Shown: positions 1 to 11,488 of the stretch, in pieces
Numbering within the stretch: position 1 is the first letter of the stretch
Layout: every line of letters begins with the position of its first letter
Assembly: GCF_016906535.1 (NCBI RefSeq)
Contig: NC_057380.1
Location: 186,001-250,000 of the forward strand
Direction: 5' to 3'
Source of the DNA: Rhizoctonia solani
Taxonomy: Eukaryota > Basidiomycota > Agaricomycetes > Cantharellales > Ceratobasidiaceae
Length of the DNA: 64,000 nucleotides
Program-made: the position numbers and the translations under genes
Notes under the pieces: model-generated
The model's database searches: none
The model's input: only the letters and a program-made list of their open reading frames with translations
What the model was told of the DNA's origin: nothing

Positions 1-2500
1 ATAAGTTTTGCGTCCATGTAGCTTCTGTTACGCAAGTAACAGAAATACGTTTAAAAACCAATGCACACATGCATCCAAAATGGCTGAGAACGGTCCCAGG
101 TCTTTGTGAAAATGACTCGAGCTATAACTGCTCAATGAACTGCGTGCACCCAACTCCAATCCTGTTTACCTCGTCATTTACAATTCCGTTATTGCTGACC
201 AACTTCTCAGGTGACACTCATGCAGAGAAGCTTACCTGTTTTGCTGTTCTTCATGAATTTTCACTTAGCCATGGCTACGCATTGATTACCCATCATACAC
301 ATCTCAGCTGTTACACTCACTTGATTGCAAAGAAAATCATCAACCCCTTAACGGCCGACGTTCACCCCAACATCAATTTAACTCCGCTTCACTCTTAGCC
401 AATCATTGTATTTCAATACTGATGTTGATAGGTACTGTGGATTGGAGCCTGCGGAGACGCATGAGCCCAGACTTAGGCGCAGGGTTGCACAGCGGGATGA
501 GTGCAGTTTTAGTCACGTGACTATTGGTCTTACTTGCTTGACCAGACTTCCACAGCACGTTCAACTCCTCATCATGCCCTTATTCTCATCTTTCCCCACC
601 CACCGTCCCATTCACTCGAATAGTGACAGTTTCTTGCAAACCCATGTTCCACCTAAATGTCTTCACGCTCCCCTTATTGTTGGGCTTGGCCACCTGCCCG
701 CGAGTTCTGCTTGCGTCTTGGTGCCCCAGCTCCCATCCGTGCACTCCGTGCCGGATCCCCCACCCCTGCTGGTTGCCTAAAAATATGCATGTATACGCAC
801 TCTTATTATTTATTTGCTTCTTCACATATGATTTATGTTGGTTTCTTGGAGCCACCAAAGCCTAAGTTGGCACTGTACCGTGCCAAAAGTATACTAGTAA
901 TTTTTGCCAGCATACTTCCGATAACAAGCATAGAAATATTCAGAGCTGCACAAGTATTTGTCTGATTCCACTTGGATACTAAAACGGTCAATCCTGTTCT
1001 CATGAACAATGTTTGAGTCACTTTTCTTTTTGAGGATTTTCTTTTATTGGTAGGTGGAGGAATTGAGACTCATTCATTGCAGCCAAATTTCTCTTATGGA
1101 AGTACCAAAAACAACTTCTCGTTGCGTTCTTTACATTGCTGAATTTACATGAATGTATAAAATTTGAAGGGAGTAAAAGGGTATATAATTTCAGGTACAA
1201 TTAGTGAAGTAAATTAGACCATATTTGAGTTCCGCCTTAATATGACAGCCTTTTATGTGTGTTTGCCACGCACAATATGGAAGCTGAATTTTTGAAATAG
1301 AAAACGCATTAACTAGGGGGCAAGCAGGTGCGGGCTTCGAAATGAGGGGATGAAACATGATAGGGAATATCAAAGGAGCGCGAAATTCTTCCAAGCCACC
1401 AGGGACGTAGATGTACCACTGCTTGTACAGATCTCTCTGAGGCCTTTGAGTTCAGCACAAACTCTAGAGTGCGGGGCACATGGCCCGGTGAAATGGAAGC
1501 ATCACAAGATCCAGAACGCGTCAAATTAATCAAGGTGGCAAAGTGGTGGTCTCATCTTGTTGCCACCTTTTGGCTATGTACTTCAATACAAGACGCACAA
1601 CGTATGTTTGTGGTACAGTCTCATCACCTGATGGCTTTGAACATGAATTGTATGCGCGGCACATGTGTAGACACCAACATCAATGATTGCAATTGCAATG
1701 TTCCAAGTATCTCAATTGACAGCACTTTCACGTAGCTGTGTTGATTACTGATGGGAAGGCACGCTTGCGTGCATCCAAAAATCAAGCCTTCATGATCGCA
1801 AGAAGCAGTCGATTGGGCTGGGCTCGGCGTACATTACAGCTCGGCTGATGAGCTCACCCATATTTAGAAATACTTACCTCAAAAACAAGGTTCTCCATCC
1901 TGGGCAAAACCACGGAAAAAGCCAGATTGGCTTATAGTTGACCAAGCCTTGTGTGATCCGCAGCCGTATATAACCCCACGCGTTCTACGCTTAGTATTCT
2001 ATATCCTGACCCGATTTTTTTTCCTTTGCTACCTGTCTCACGCCCACTTATTCAAACCAGTAAGACATGAACTCAAAAACTTGGTACGTACTCCTGCTTG
2101 GCCATCATTTGGGTTCTTGTCACTGAGTCGGGTAGCGGAGCAAATCTTGCAGCAATGATGGAAGGAAGTGAACATGAGTTAGAGGAGGAAGAATGTAGTG
2201 TTTATAGACTCATTATTATCTTGAGAACACTCACGTTTCTTGCTAGATGATTTGAGATACAGCTCACGTAGTAGTAGCCTTCTCAAATATCCTTGCACGG
2301 CCGGCTCTGCAAACAAATCAACACATCATACCAAGGTGAGCTTACAACTTGGTATGTTATGTTAACTTGCTTACAAACTTCCTCAGACTTTTGCTCTTTA
2401 TCCAAGTCTTGCACGAGCAAGTGAGTTAGTTGACCGCATATATCATTGTCAGAAAGAGTAAGTCAAATGAGCTCAATTAAGTCCAATGGTGCTTACTTTA
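1..2500. other. Intergenic / unresolved 5' region
   Basis: I see no supportable complete gene here. Open frames are all short and lack recognisable motifs. A TATA-like stretch near 1965 is followed about 100 bases later by an ATG near 2068 and a GTACGT donor-like site. This could be the first exon of the gene at 2.6-4.0 kb, but I cannot chain the exons convincingly. A perfect TCACGTGA palindrome lies near 513. Confidence 0.4.
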
Positions 2501-2680
2501 ACACAGAACCCAACGTCGCTTAGCAAAGAGCGGTTGGGCTGACGATGATATGTCAAGGCTGAATACCGACGCACAACTCAAGCCAATTTGGGACGAGTGG
2601 GTCTGTTGACCGGAACCTGCAACCAATAAAGGTAAGTTGCCTGCAGATGTCCCAACTAATTTTGCTCACGTGATATCAGA

Positions 2681-3970
2681 TTGGACAGATATCCAATCAA
2701 GGCTCACATTTTTGTTGGAGGAGTGTCCTGAACGGGCTCATGCAATAGCTAGAGAAACAAGCTTATCAAAAAAGTTCAACGAGCTAGTGATGAAACTCTC
2801 ACCACCTGTTAGATTTGTAATCCGTCACCGCCAGTCGTCGATGTGGGATTACACCTCCCCACCTCCTTATTGCCCACCGTTCCCATCGTTCATACATATG
2901 CGCGATTGGGTCATCGTTAAGGATTTGTGGAAGACGCATCGGACCGAACAGGAGATGCTTGCCCTCTTCGAGGAGCACAGCGGGACCATCAAGGAATTGA
3001 TAGTTGAGTGGAAGCGTGGGATCGAATCCCATTTTTCAAACCTAGTGCTCAGCAAGAAACAATCACGTGTACAGAGCCCCATTGTCCGGCCGACAATGCT
3101 CCGGTTTCAAAGCAAGCCCGACCCACTTTCGAATTATACAGACGAGCACAAAATGCTCTTACGAGGCGACATATTGTTTTACGACATCGAGGAGAATTCT
3201 TTGTCCCCGATTCCAATGACGTACAGCGAAATTCTCGAAAAAAATGGCCTCGTTGCATCTCCCTTGTCTCTTAAGCCCAATTCGACGTCGCTTACAAAAA
3301 AGGTAAATCTCAATAAGTATGATTTTTATGTGGAAGCGCACTTGGTTGCATGCGCTCTCATGACATCATTGAACATACCCACCGCGTCGCACCTTTTACT
3401 GGCTGGTTTGGGTGCCGAGTTTCAATGCAAGAGGTGCCTTGACGCTCAACAAGTGACTTGGGTAGAGCTGGTAAGTATCGATATCTTTACAAGAGGATAA
3501 AGTACACTAATATTTATTCCTGGAAGGTGCGCCATTACATCGTGTCAAACAAGCTCTTCAAGAAAAACTTGAAGACGGTGCGCTCACTCTGCGGAGGTAT
3601 CACGTATAGAAATGTACATGATATTGAACTTCGCATTGAACAACCTATGGTTGGATACTGTTCAACCGATCCACCAATGAAGCTCGGCGCGCACACGACC
3701 AAGCGTCGTAAATGCCTCTTATGCGCCCAGATTCAGGGTCAGGAGAGCGTGATTGCTCCTGAGTGGGCAATAGTTAGGCACCTTCAAGACGTGTAAGTGA
3801 ATTGTATTAGCCATGTTATCATTATTGTGCTTAGGTTGATGCATATCCTTGAAAGGCACGGAGTCGCTGAGCCCGCAACACATTTATACTACACACCTCA
3901 GCATGTGCACGACTCCATTGACGACTTTGGAGGATACGGCCTCCCACCTCATGATTCAGAGTTTTTCTAG
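2681..3970 (+). CDS. Hypothetical protein, three or more exons
   Basis: I recognise no domain. Three exons join cleanly: one from about 2681 to 3470, then 3527-3792, then 3835-3970 (stop TAG 3968-3970). Intron 3471-3526 has GTAAGT, a CACTAAT-like branch point and a terminal AG. Intron 3793-3834 is 42 nt with GTAAGT. Both joins keep phase. The protein has a repeated CxxC-like spacing near the exon 1/2 border and another CxxC in exon 2, so a metal-binding site is possible but not shown. The first exon is preceded by an intron-like stretch (GTAAGT at 2632, TATCAG ending 2680). A further upstream exon around 2507-2599 is open, but its phase does not join simply, so the true start is unresolved. 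The open frame before 2681 lacks an ATG. Confidence 0.6.
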
Positions 3971-5286
3971 TCCGACTACTTATAAATAATTGTTCCGAAC
4001 ACCGCGACGACTCTATAAAGATTCTTGTTCTAAGATCTATTTATGCCCTTTAAAGTGTCTACTTCCTGGGGTTCTTGTTGTATTTAATTGTGCCTGCAGT
4101 CTTGTTGTGACTGGTGTCGTGTATCCACTCTCGTGGATGGATTACATACGTATTTTGTGCGGAAGAATGACAAAGGACTTTCCAAGCCAACACAGCCGAT
4201 ATTGAATGCTTATTTATTAGAACCTTCCCTAGATCTTCGGCCTCGTGTGAAAATGTAGATCTTACCCTTGCTAACGTAAAGGTCCGTCGAAATTGGTTCC
4301 TTGTAGGTTTAAATACTATTAAAACGAGGATGAGAGGGTATCAAGTGAAGCGAGATTGGGGGGGGGGGTAAATGACTTCATTCTTTGCCAATATACAGGG
4401 AATCGATTAAAGTAGGTACCCAGTCCGTTGATGCTTCATAGCACCTATCCACAACTATTACAGTTCTACCACTGAATCAGCTGCTGATCAACATGAAGGT
4501 ATGTTAGTGCTTAGTCAAGAAAATTTAGGCCGGAGATGAGTAACTTTCTTGTACGCGCGAACACTATCACGAAACATTAGTATATTTCCGCTTGAAGTGT
4601 GATGGTCTTGGAACTATACGGGGATGAGCGGATTTACGAATGGCTACTAAAGACCGACCCACTGTCCTTTACCATCTCTTTCTATTTTTGATATAATTTT
4701 TCTGTCCCATTTCCTACATCCCTTGTTTTAGTTCGTCTTCTTCTCCTAGCTGACCCCTACTAATGTCCTGATATTGGTCGGTACAAGAATTGTGATTGAT
4801 TATAATCTGAATTTATAGGGCCCCAACAGCTTGTCAACCGCTAACATTTTTTATCCATGGAATGGGAATTGGCACTGAGTATTTTCGGCACCTAGATCGA
4901 GTTCTGGCGGACTAGCGAATATTCCACCACACGTGCTCAATCACAAAATCGGAGCTTCACCACCCGAGACACAAAATGATATAGCTTTTATCTACATATT
5001 CAACGAGAGAAAAATCAAATTGACGTCCACCTTGGCCCACAGTTGAGAGCTCTGTCCAAGTCACGCTGATCGCAGGGGTGGAGGGGTGAAACAGACACTC
5101 GATATGTGCAACCAGAACCCTAGTGGTTGTGTAGGAAACCCCCGCACGAATGGAGTATTTGTATTTATCTCTTGAAACAAACTTATAGACTGGAATATGT
5201 GTAATGAGACTAACCGGGAGAGTCGTGAGACCCAGATACAGGTATCATAGGGGCGCGCGGCATGAGGCCTTGAGAGCAGAAGCGGT
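3971..5286. other. Intergenic region
   Basis: There is no gene I can support. The stretch contains a run of eleven G residues near 4360 and AT-rich filler. It ends at the insertion site of the LINE element. Confidence 0.5.
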
Positions 5287-5293
5287 ATGCGCA

Positions 5294-5307
5294 ATAGACC
5301 ACGTGAC
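5294..5307 (+). repeat. Target-site duplication, 5' copy, LINE element 1
   Basis: The 14-mer atagaccacgtgac occurs here and again at 11768-11781, immediately after the poly(A) run. Its placement at both ends of the retrotransposon identifies it as the target-site duplication. It contains the motif CACGTGA. Confidence 0.9.
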
Positions 5308-5313
5308 ACGACC

Positions 5314-7575
5314 ATGACCGACAATCCTGAGCCCAAGGGCAAAGGCATTAGCTCGCGCTTTTCGAACATTTTGCGTCGTTCTACTCGTTCTACCTCTGAT
5401 TTGACTGGCATACACGAACATGATATTGCTTCTGATTACCCGACTGTTAGAAAAGTTATCAAAAAACCCAAAAACAATGACTCGAATGACTCCATATCTA
5501 TTTACGCATCCGATGATTCCGACAAAAAACCCAGAAAAATAGCAAATGTCCCTAACCGTAAGCCTGTATACAAAAATCCTTTCTCTGCCATCCCTAGCGG
5601 AGGCACACAAGAGGCAGTCGCTAGCGCGCTAGCCGAAACTGACCGCATCTCGGACTATACCCTTAGCCCACCCCCCACTGTTCCTCTCGTCGCAAGCCCG
5701 CCGAGAAGCTCCGTCGTCGCAAACGCAGGCATCACACTGGTCATCAGCTCCTCACAAGAGTCAGAACAGGTTAGAGATGCCGGCGCGGCGCTAGCGCAAC
5801 TCACGGAATATACGTTGGACGATGAACCCTCTTCTAGCCCTCCCAAAATCACATACGTTGAAGAGAAGGCAGTATCTAGGCCAGGATCAACCACCCCCAC
5901 CCGAAACCGCACGAGACCCACCGAAAGACAAGTCACCCCCATGGAAGATTGGGTCTTCAGCAGCCAAGAGCTACACTGGTTTAAACGCCTCGAGGCCGGA
6001 GGCTACCCCGACAACGAAGCCCTTGAACGCTGCATCAAATACTACACCATCACCAACCAAGCCATCGCCAACATCATCGAGAACAGACAACTATATGACG
6101 ATACCGACGAAGAAAAGAACAGCACGAATTCATTCATTCAAAAAATCGAAAAACTCGGCAACCAAATCTCTTCAATCGCAGAAAACGCGCTGTATAACGG
6201 CACGGAAGCAGGACCAAGTCGTCCGGAATCACCGATGAAGCAAGACGAAGAGGAAGACACACACATGGGCGAACCCGAACCCGGCCCGAACCAACCTAAC
6301 CCCCTAACCACCGAAATCTGCTGGGGATCCGACGCCAAACCAGGCGAGTGGGGAGGATACACAAGCCAACCAGCGCCGACACACCCGGCCATCACCGATC
6401 CCACTCATTCCATGCTCCAGGCGATTTTAACCAAGATGGGGCAGCTCGACGACATCAAGTCCCGACTAGACAAGCTCGAAGGCAAATCGCCGCAGGTACA
6501 CACTGCACAAGCGAGCACGTCTAGAAACAAACATACACCTAACCCAAGTCCTGCCCCAACCGTCAACCCTCCACAAACGCGTCCCAGCTTTGCCAATGTT
6601 GCGGCAAAGGCACCAGCCAAAGCCCCGGAGGTCAAAGCCTCTAACATTGCCGCAGCCATCAAGAGGGATATCGCCAAACCGGCGCCCGCACAGAGCGACG
6701 ACAAGAATTTTGTTGTTCGCTTTAAGACTCTACCAGTCACACAACCAAACCCCGAAAGCATATTCGTGGCCATGCGAGAATGCCTTGATGCCGCAAACCG
6801 CAACCTCGGCAAGGGTAGACTCACCAGAGTCCGATGGTCACTAAAGGCGAGCCTCCATCTTTCATTTTCTAACAATGTCTCCATTACGGCGATTGAAAAC
6901 GCCATACCTCTGCTCATGGATCGGCTTCGCCTTCCTGAGTACGAATTCGGACCTGAGGTCCCATGGAGCAGACTTGTCGTCACCAACGTCCCCACCGGGA
7001 TGGGCGGCTCTCTCCAACGCATGCGCAACCGCGAGGAGCTAACACAGCTCCTCAACGAAGCCTTCCCTGACTCCGCCAAATTTGGCTCAGTCAAACTTAC
7101 CCTCGCACCCGACTGGCTAGCAGACCCCGCGCGATTACAAGCCGAGGGACGCAACGCCTCTACTGTCTCGTTTGCCTTCGAAGACGCAGGAGGTCTCACC
7201 TCGGCCCGTCTAATGAGCTCACCTACCCTATACATTTACGGCAGGAAATGCGAAATCAAGAAGTTCAACCCAAAACCTCTACTCCAAACCTGCTCGAAAT
7301 GCGTCCGCTACGGACACACCGAACGCCAATGCCGAACCAAAAAACCCCGCTGCCACAAATGCGGACGTAACAACCACACAACCGAAGAACACAACGCGGA
7401 CAACTGCCCTCGCTGTATCCGTGACGGCAAAGGCAACCCGTGCGAATGCGTCTACTGCACGTCCTGCAGCCTCCACGGCCATCGTTTCAATACCCCTGAT
7501 TGCCCCAAGATGTCCGAATTCCGACGCCCCATCACGCAAATTGTTGCTAACCGGTCCGCAAACCGCAATGACTGA
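5314..7575 (+). CDS. LINE ORF1, gag-like nucleic-acid-binding protein
   Basis: ORF1 of the LINE encodes about 753 aa and would package the element RNA. The N-terminal half is Ser/Pro/Asp-rich and low in complexity. A more structured region lies at about residues 465-590. The C-terminus (about 659-730) has several Cys/His clusters: a CX2CX4HX4C knuckle (CSKCVRYGHTERQC), followed by CHKCGRNNHTTEEH and CVYCTSCSLHGH. I start it at ATG 5314, because the in-frame ATG at 5287 lies upstream of the target-site duplication, in host flank, and so is not part of the element. The stop TGA (7573-7575) overlaps the ORF2 start in ATGACTGA. Confidence 0.88.
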   Translation: MTDNPEPKGKGISSRFSNILRRSTRSTSDLTGIHEHDIASDYPTVRKVIKKPKNNDSNDSISIYASDDSDKKPRKIANVPNRKPVYKNPFSAIPSGGTQEAVASALAETDRISDYTLSPPPTVPLVASPPRSSVVANAGITLVISSSQESEQVRDAGAALAQLTEYTLDDEPSSSPPKITYVEEKAVSRPGSTTPTRNRTRPTERQVTPMEDWVFSSQELHWFKRLEAGGYPDNEALERCIKYYTITNQAIANIIENRQLYDDTDEEKNSTNSFIQKIEKLGNQISSIAENALYNGTEAGPSRPESPMKQDEEEDTHMGEPEPGPNQPNPLTTEICWGSDAKPGEWGGYTSQPAPTHPAITDPTHSMLQAILTKMGQLDDIKSRLDKLEGKSPQVHTAQASTSRNKHTPNPSPAPTVNPPQTRPSFANVAAKAPAKAPEVKASNIAAAIKRDIAKPAPAQSDDKNFVVRFKTLPVTQPNPESIFVAMRECLDAANRNLGKGRLTRVRWSLKASLHLSFSNNVSITAIENAIPLLMDRLRLPEYEFGPEVPWSRLVVTNVPTGMGGSLQRMRNREELTQLLNEAFPDSAKFGSVKLTLAPDWLADPARLQAEGRNASTVSFAFEDAGGLTSARLMSSPTLYIYGRKCEIKKFNPKPLLQTCSKCVRYGHTERQCRTKKPRCHKCGRNNHTTEEHNADNCPRCIRDGKGNPCECVYCTSCSLHGHRFNTPDCPKMSEFRRPITQIVANRSANRND

Positions 7576-10500
7576 AAGACACTGCATCCAACTTAACGTC
7601 GCAGGCTGCAACCCGCGCATGCACGCCCTGCTCAACGAACCCCTATACGCGCACTTTGACATTTTTATTTTTCAGGACATCTGGTGGGGTCGTATTGGCT
7701 CCCAAAAGAATATCGACCCCACTCTTCATAATATTTATGGCACCACTAACTCTAATAATTTCTTATGCATCATCCCCCCGGGCTTCACCGACGAAAAAGG
7801 GCCCAGCGTCGCTATGTATATCCGAAAAGAGCGCAACATTCATGCCCAATTCTCAAACTGCGTCCCGATTCACCGCGATATCCTCGCAGTTGACCTCTTC
7901 CTCGACAACCACAAATTCACCATCGTCAACGTCTACGCACACGGAAAAGAGGCACACAGAACCATAAATCACCTCACCAACGAAATCATACCGATCGATC
8001 GACCTCTCATCCTCACAGGCGACTTCAACCTCCACCACCCAGACTGGGCCCTAGACGGTTCCAAATGGAAAAACAGACACCCGAACCAAACGGAAAGGGA
8101 GTTTAGAGATTACGCTGAGTTCAACGACCTCACAATTATGAACCACACCTCGCACCCCACCCGCATTGCTTCTAACCCCGCTTCCAACTCTATTATCGAT
8201 CTTACGTTTCTTAACAATAGGGCCGTCGAGGCGTGGCCCGACTTCAACTGGGAAGTAGACACGCCATCGACCGGCAGATCATGCGGCTCGGACCACATGG
8301 CCATCACATGGTCAATCCAGCCGTTCGATCAAGACGAACCTGTTGAAGAAGCGATTCTCACGTCGCACAGGCCAATCGACCCCAAGCGGGAGGACAAATG
8401 GGTCGAAGCATACGCCAAAGCCCTCAAGAAATTTGACCTCCCCGAAGACCCCAATACCGCCGAAGACGCCGACTTGATCACGGGGGCGATCCTGGAGGCC
8501 ATGTCAACCGCGACGATCAAAACAATGCCCGACGGCAACAAGAAAAAGAAAGGTAACGGACCGCCGCGATCCCCATGGTGGAACGCCGAGTGCTCAGGCG
8601 CGCTCAACGACCTCAAACATAACCCCGAGAACCGCACCCGAGAACAACTTCGCTCAACGTTACGCGGCGCCATCAGACGCGCACGTCGAAGCCACGGAGA
8701 TCGCATACTCGCCGAAATCCGCACGTCCAAAGTCTTCGAGTCGCTCAAATGGTTCCAGGGGAAGCGCCGGTCCTTACTGCCCCCGATCAAAAGCCCCAAT
8801 GGAGGCCTCACAGCCACGCACCCGCACCACAAAGCCGAAAATCTGGCTAAGCAATTCTTTCCGTCTATTGCCAACCCTAATATATCTCTACATCCACTAG
8901 GAATCAGGGCCATGACCAAACGCCCATTCCAGGAGATATCCACAGACGAAATTGCTAACGCCATCAAATGCACTTCCAACAAATCCTCCCCTGGCGCATT
9001 TGGCTCAAACTACAGGCTCCTCAAATGGGCCTTCTGGTGCAACACTAGTATCTTTGTCAACCTATTCAACCTCTGCTTGAGAATTGGATATCATCCCTCA
9101 GTGCTGCGTAACTGCGTCATTGCCCCCATCCCAAAGCCCCGTCGCCAAGACATGTCACTACCCAAAAACTATCGTCCCATCGCTCTACTAGAGACGCTAT
9201 CCAAACTTCTAGAGAAGGTTATCACAACTCGAATCACCTCTGAGGCTGGCAAGCATTCACTCATCCCACACAGCCAGTTTGGGGGTAAAGACATCACATC
9301 TTGCACCGACGCTGGGCTATGCATGATCCACGACATCAAATCACACTGGAAGTCCAACCACAGGGTCTCACTCATCACCCTGGACGTATCTGGATACTTC
9401 AACAACGTGGATCACAGGAGGCTAATTTACACTCTGGATTGCATGGGGTACCCCAATCAAATTTGCAATTGGCTCAGATCTTACCTCAGCCATAGAACTG
9501 CGCAATTTAGAGTGGACGGTCACCTCTGCCCTCCTATAGCCCTCCCACCTGTGGGAATTCCCCAAGGTTCTCCTCTATCCCCCATTTTATCCTCATTATA
9601 CTCCACCCCACTCCTAATTGCTGCGCAAGACCCACACGCACAGTCCTTTGCCTACATAGACGACTTCACCATTTTGGCGTGGGGGAAGTCTCATGAGTAT
9701 AATGTGGCTACAATGCGGCGGATAGCCACTCGGGTGTCTCACATAGCCTCCCAACTTGGATTAGAATTTGAAATTGATAAGTCTGACTTAATACATTTCT
9801 ACCGCCACTCTAACCACTCTTCCAACCCCAGTCTTCACCTTACCCTGAATGGCAAGAATTATACCATACTGCCCCAAGGATGCATTCGTTGGCTAGGTTT
9901 CTACTTAGATAGGAAGCTCACGTTCAAAGAGCATATCTCTAACTCCACCAACAAAGCTAAAGCCATCATAGCTGGACTAGGAATGCTAGCCAACACACAG
10001 CGCGGACTTACCATCAAACACGCGCGCATCCTATACCTCACCTGCGTCATCCCAATCCTTACATATGGATCCCCTCTGTGGTTTCTGGGGCGCAGACAGA
10101 AGTCGTTGCTTGAACCGCTTAGGAAGGTCCAGAACCAAGGACTGAGATGGCTCCTTGGAGCCTTCAAAACCACTCCTATCCCCTGTCTCGAACATCTAGC
10201 CTCCATCCCGCCCATACACATCACGTGCCAGAAGCTTATCATGAACTACTCGGCTAAACTTAGAACCATCCCCAAGTCATCCGAAGTTGCTAAACGTCTC
10301 CCAGCATCATGGGATACGCATATACCCACCCTTAACAGCAACAGGAATAACAAGGCCGAGAGCTTACAATCCCCCATCCACTTCATCGCATCACATAGTC
10401 ACCCACACATCGAGTTCGTCTCAACGCATATCAACCACCCGTCCGATCCAGCAATCCCGTTCCCTGATCAAATCAAAATCAAGGACACCTCCGACGGCCT

Positions 10501-11488
10501 CAAACGCGACGAATACCGCGACAAAATCCTATCCGAAATTAGCGTACTGGAAGATTGTCATGCCAGCGTTCTTGGCTACTCAGATGGACACGCGGCGGTG
10601 TCCAATGGCATTCGGAAAGTCGGCGTCGGCTACGTTATACGAGCCGGAAAAAGGACTTTGTCATCGTCGTCGATTGGAATCGGACCACGAGCGAACATAT
10701 ACGATGCGGAAATGCTGGGAATTCTCTTAGCGTTCATGAAAGCTAAACAAATAGCCGAAAACCAAGGATATCGTAAAATACGAATTTACTGCGATAATCA
10801 AGCCGCTGTCAGATCCATTGCCGACCTATCTCGACACCCGTGCCAGTTCACCTCCAGAGTTTTCGTCCCTGCCGCCAAGGCATTCGTAGAGGGACACCCC
10901 GAACGATCCATTCATATCACCTGGACGCCCGGGCACAGCGGAGTCGAAGGCAACGAAACAGCGGACCGGCTGGCGAACGAAGGAGCTAGAGCTACTCCGA
11001 CCCCTATCTTCAACCGCACCATAACGTGGGCTAGAGAACAAGCCACACGGAAGACCGTACGATCTTGGAAGAAAGCGTGGCACGATCACACCGAGTCCAG
11101 AATCAACTCCAAATACTACATCCCCCGCCCTCCCGCACTAAAGTTACACCCGATCTTTAACACTAGCAAACTGGGCAGGGACCTCGAGTGCCGCCTCGTG
11201 CAGTACCTCACGGGGCATGGACATTACGGAGAATACCACGCCCAATTCCATCACGACGTCGATCCCAGGTGCGCTTGCGGGGAATCGGACGAGACCATAT
11301 TTCATTTAACCACCTCCTGTCCCGCTACGGCGGGACACAGGGGGATACTTAGTGAGTTTTCCACCAATATCAATGACCCCACACTGTTTGGCTCCCTTGC
11401 AGGTCTCGAAGCAGTCGCAAAATTCATCGCCAGGACGGGCATAGGACGAAGACGAGGAGGCCCGCAGGCAACCGCTCAAACCATGTAG
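7568..11488 (+). CDS. LINE ORF2 polyprotein: endonuclease, reverse transcriptase, RNase H
   Basis: This 1306-aa protein carries out target-primed reverse transcription. The N-terminal APE-type endonuclease shows GDFNLHHPDW near residue 151 and SDHMAITW near 240. The reverse transcriptase shows KNYRPIALLETLSKLLEK, the LDVSGYF aspartate block, GIPQGSPLSP and the YIDD catalytic box near residue 696. A type I RNase H follows with YSDG (about 1004), DAEMLGIL, YCDNQAAV and TPGHSGVEGNETADRLANEG, so its acidic residues and late His are present. The C-terminus ends with a Cys/His cluster, CACGESDETIFHLTTSC. The start ATG at 7568 overlaps the ORF1 stop by 8 nt. The frame is open further upstream but without need. 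No lesions are seen. Confidence 0.95.
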   Translation: MTERHCIQLNVAGCNPRMHALLNEPLYAHFDIFIFQDIWWGRIGSQKNIDPTLHNIYGTTNSNNFLCIIPPGFTDEKGPSVAMYIRKERNIHAQFSNCVPIHRDILAVDLFLDNHKFTIVNVYAHGKEAHRTINHLTNEIIPIDRPLILTGDFNLHHPDWALDGSKWKNRHPNQTEREFRDYAEFNDLTIMNHTSHPTRIASNPASNSIIDLTFLNNRAVEAWPDFNWEVDTPSTGRSCGSDHMAITWSIQPFDQDEPVEEAILTSHRPIDPKREDKWVEAYAKALKKFDLPEDPNTAEDADLITGAILEAMSTATIKTMPDGNKKKKGNGPPRSPWWNAECSGALNDLKHNPENRTREQLRSTLRGAIRRARRSHGDRILAEIRTSKVFESLKWFQGKRRSLLPPIKSPNGGLTATHPHHKAENLAKQFFPSIANPNISLHPLGIRAMTKRPFQEISTDEIANAIKCTSNKSSPGAFGSNYRLLKWAFWCNTSIFVNLFNLCLRIGYHPSVLRNCVIAPIPKPRRQDMSLPKNYRPIALLETLSKLLEKVITTRITSEAGKHSLIPHSQFGGKDITSCTDAGLCMIHDIKSHWKSNHRVSLITLDVSGYFNNVDHRRLIYTLDCMGYPNQICNWLRSYLSHRTAQFRVDGHLCPPIALPPVGIPQGSPLSPILSSLYSTPLLIAAQDPHAQSFAYIDDFTILAWGKSHEYNVATMRRIATRVSHIASQLGLEFEIDKSDLIHFYRHSNHSSNPSLHLTLNGKNYTILPQGCIRWLGFYLDRKLTFKEHISNSTNKAKAIIAGLGMLANTQRGLTIKHARILYLTCVIPILTYGSPLWFLGRRQKSLLEPLRKVQNQGLRWLLGAFKTTPIPCLEHLASIPPIHITCQKLIMNYSAKLRTIPKSSEVAKRLPASWDTHIPTLNSNRNNKAESLQSPIHFIASHSHPHIEFVSTHINHPSDPAIPFPDQIKIKDTSDGLKRDEYRDKILSEISVLEDCHASVLGYSDGHAAVSNGIRKVGVGYVIRAGKRTLSSSSIGIGPRANIYDAEMLGILLAFMKAKQIAENQGYRKIRIYCDNQAAVRSIADLSRHPCQFTSRVFVPAAKAFVEGHPERSIHITWTPGHSGVEGNETADRLANEGARATPTPIFNRTITWAREQATRKTVRSWKKAWHDHTESRINSKYYIPRPPALKLHPIFNTSKLGRDLECRLVQYLTGHGHYGEYHAQFHHDVDPRCACGESDETIFHLTTSCPATAGHRGILSEFSTNINDPTLFGSLAGLEAVAKFIARTGIGRRRGGPQATAQTM

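Noticed and set aside
4350..4375. G run as telomeric or G-quadruplex signal
   Set aside because: A single homopolymer of eleven G without repeated tracts; could be a sequencing feature.
6405..7235. Long antisense open frame of 276 codons
   Set aside because: It lies fully opposite LINE ORF1 and reflects its codon composition; no motif or start context supports it.
8329..8982. Antisense open frame of 217 codons
   Set aside because: Shadow of LINE ORF2; the opposing strand carries clear endonuclease-to-RT linker coding.
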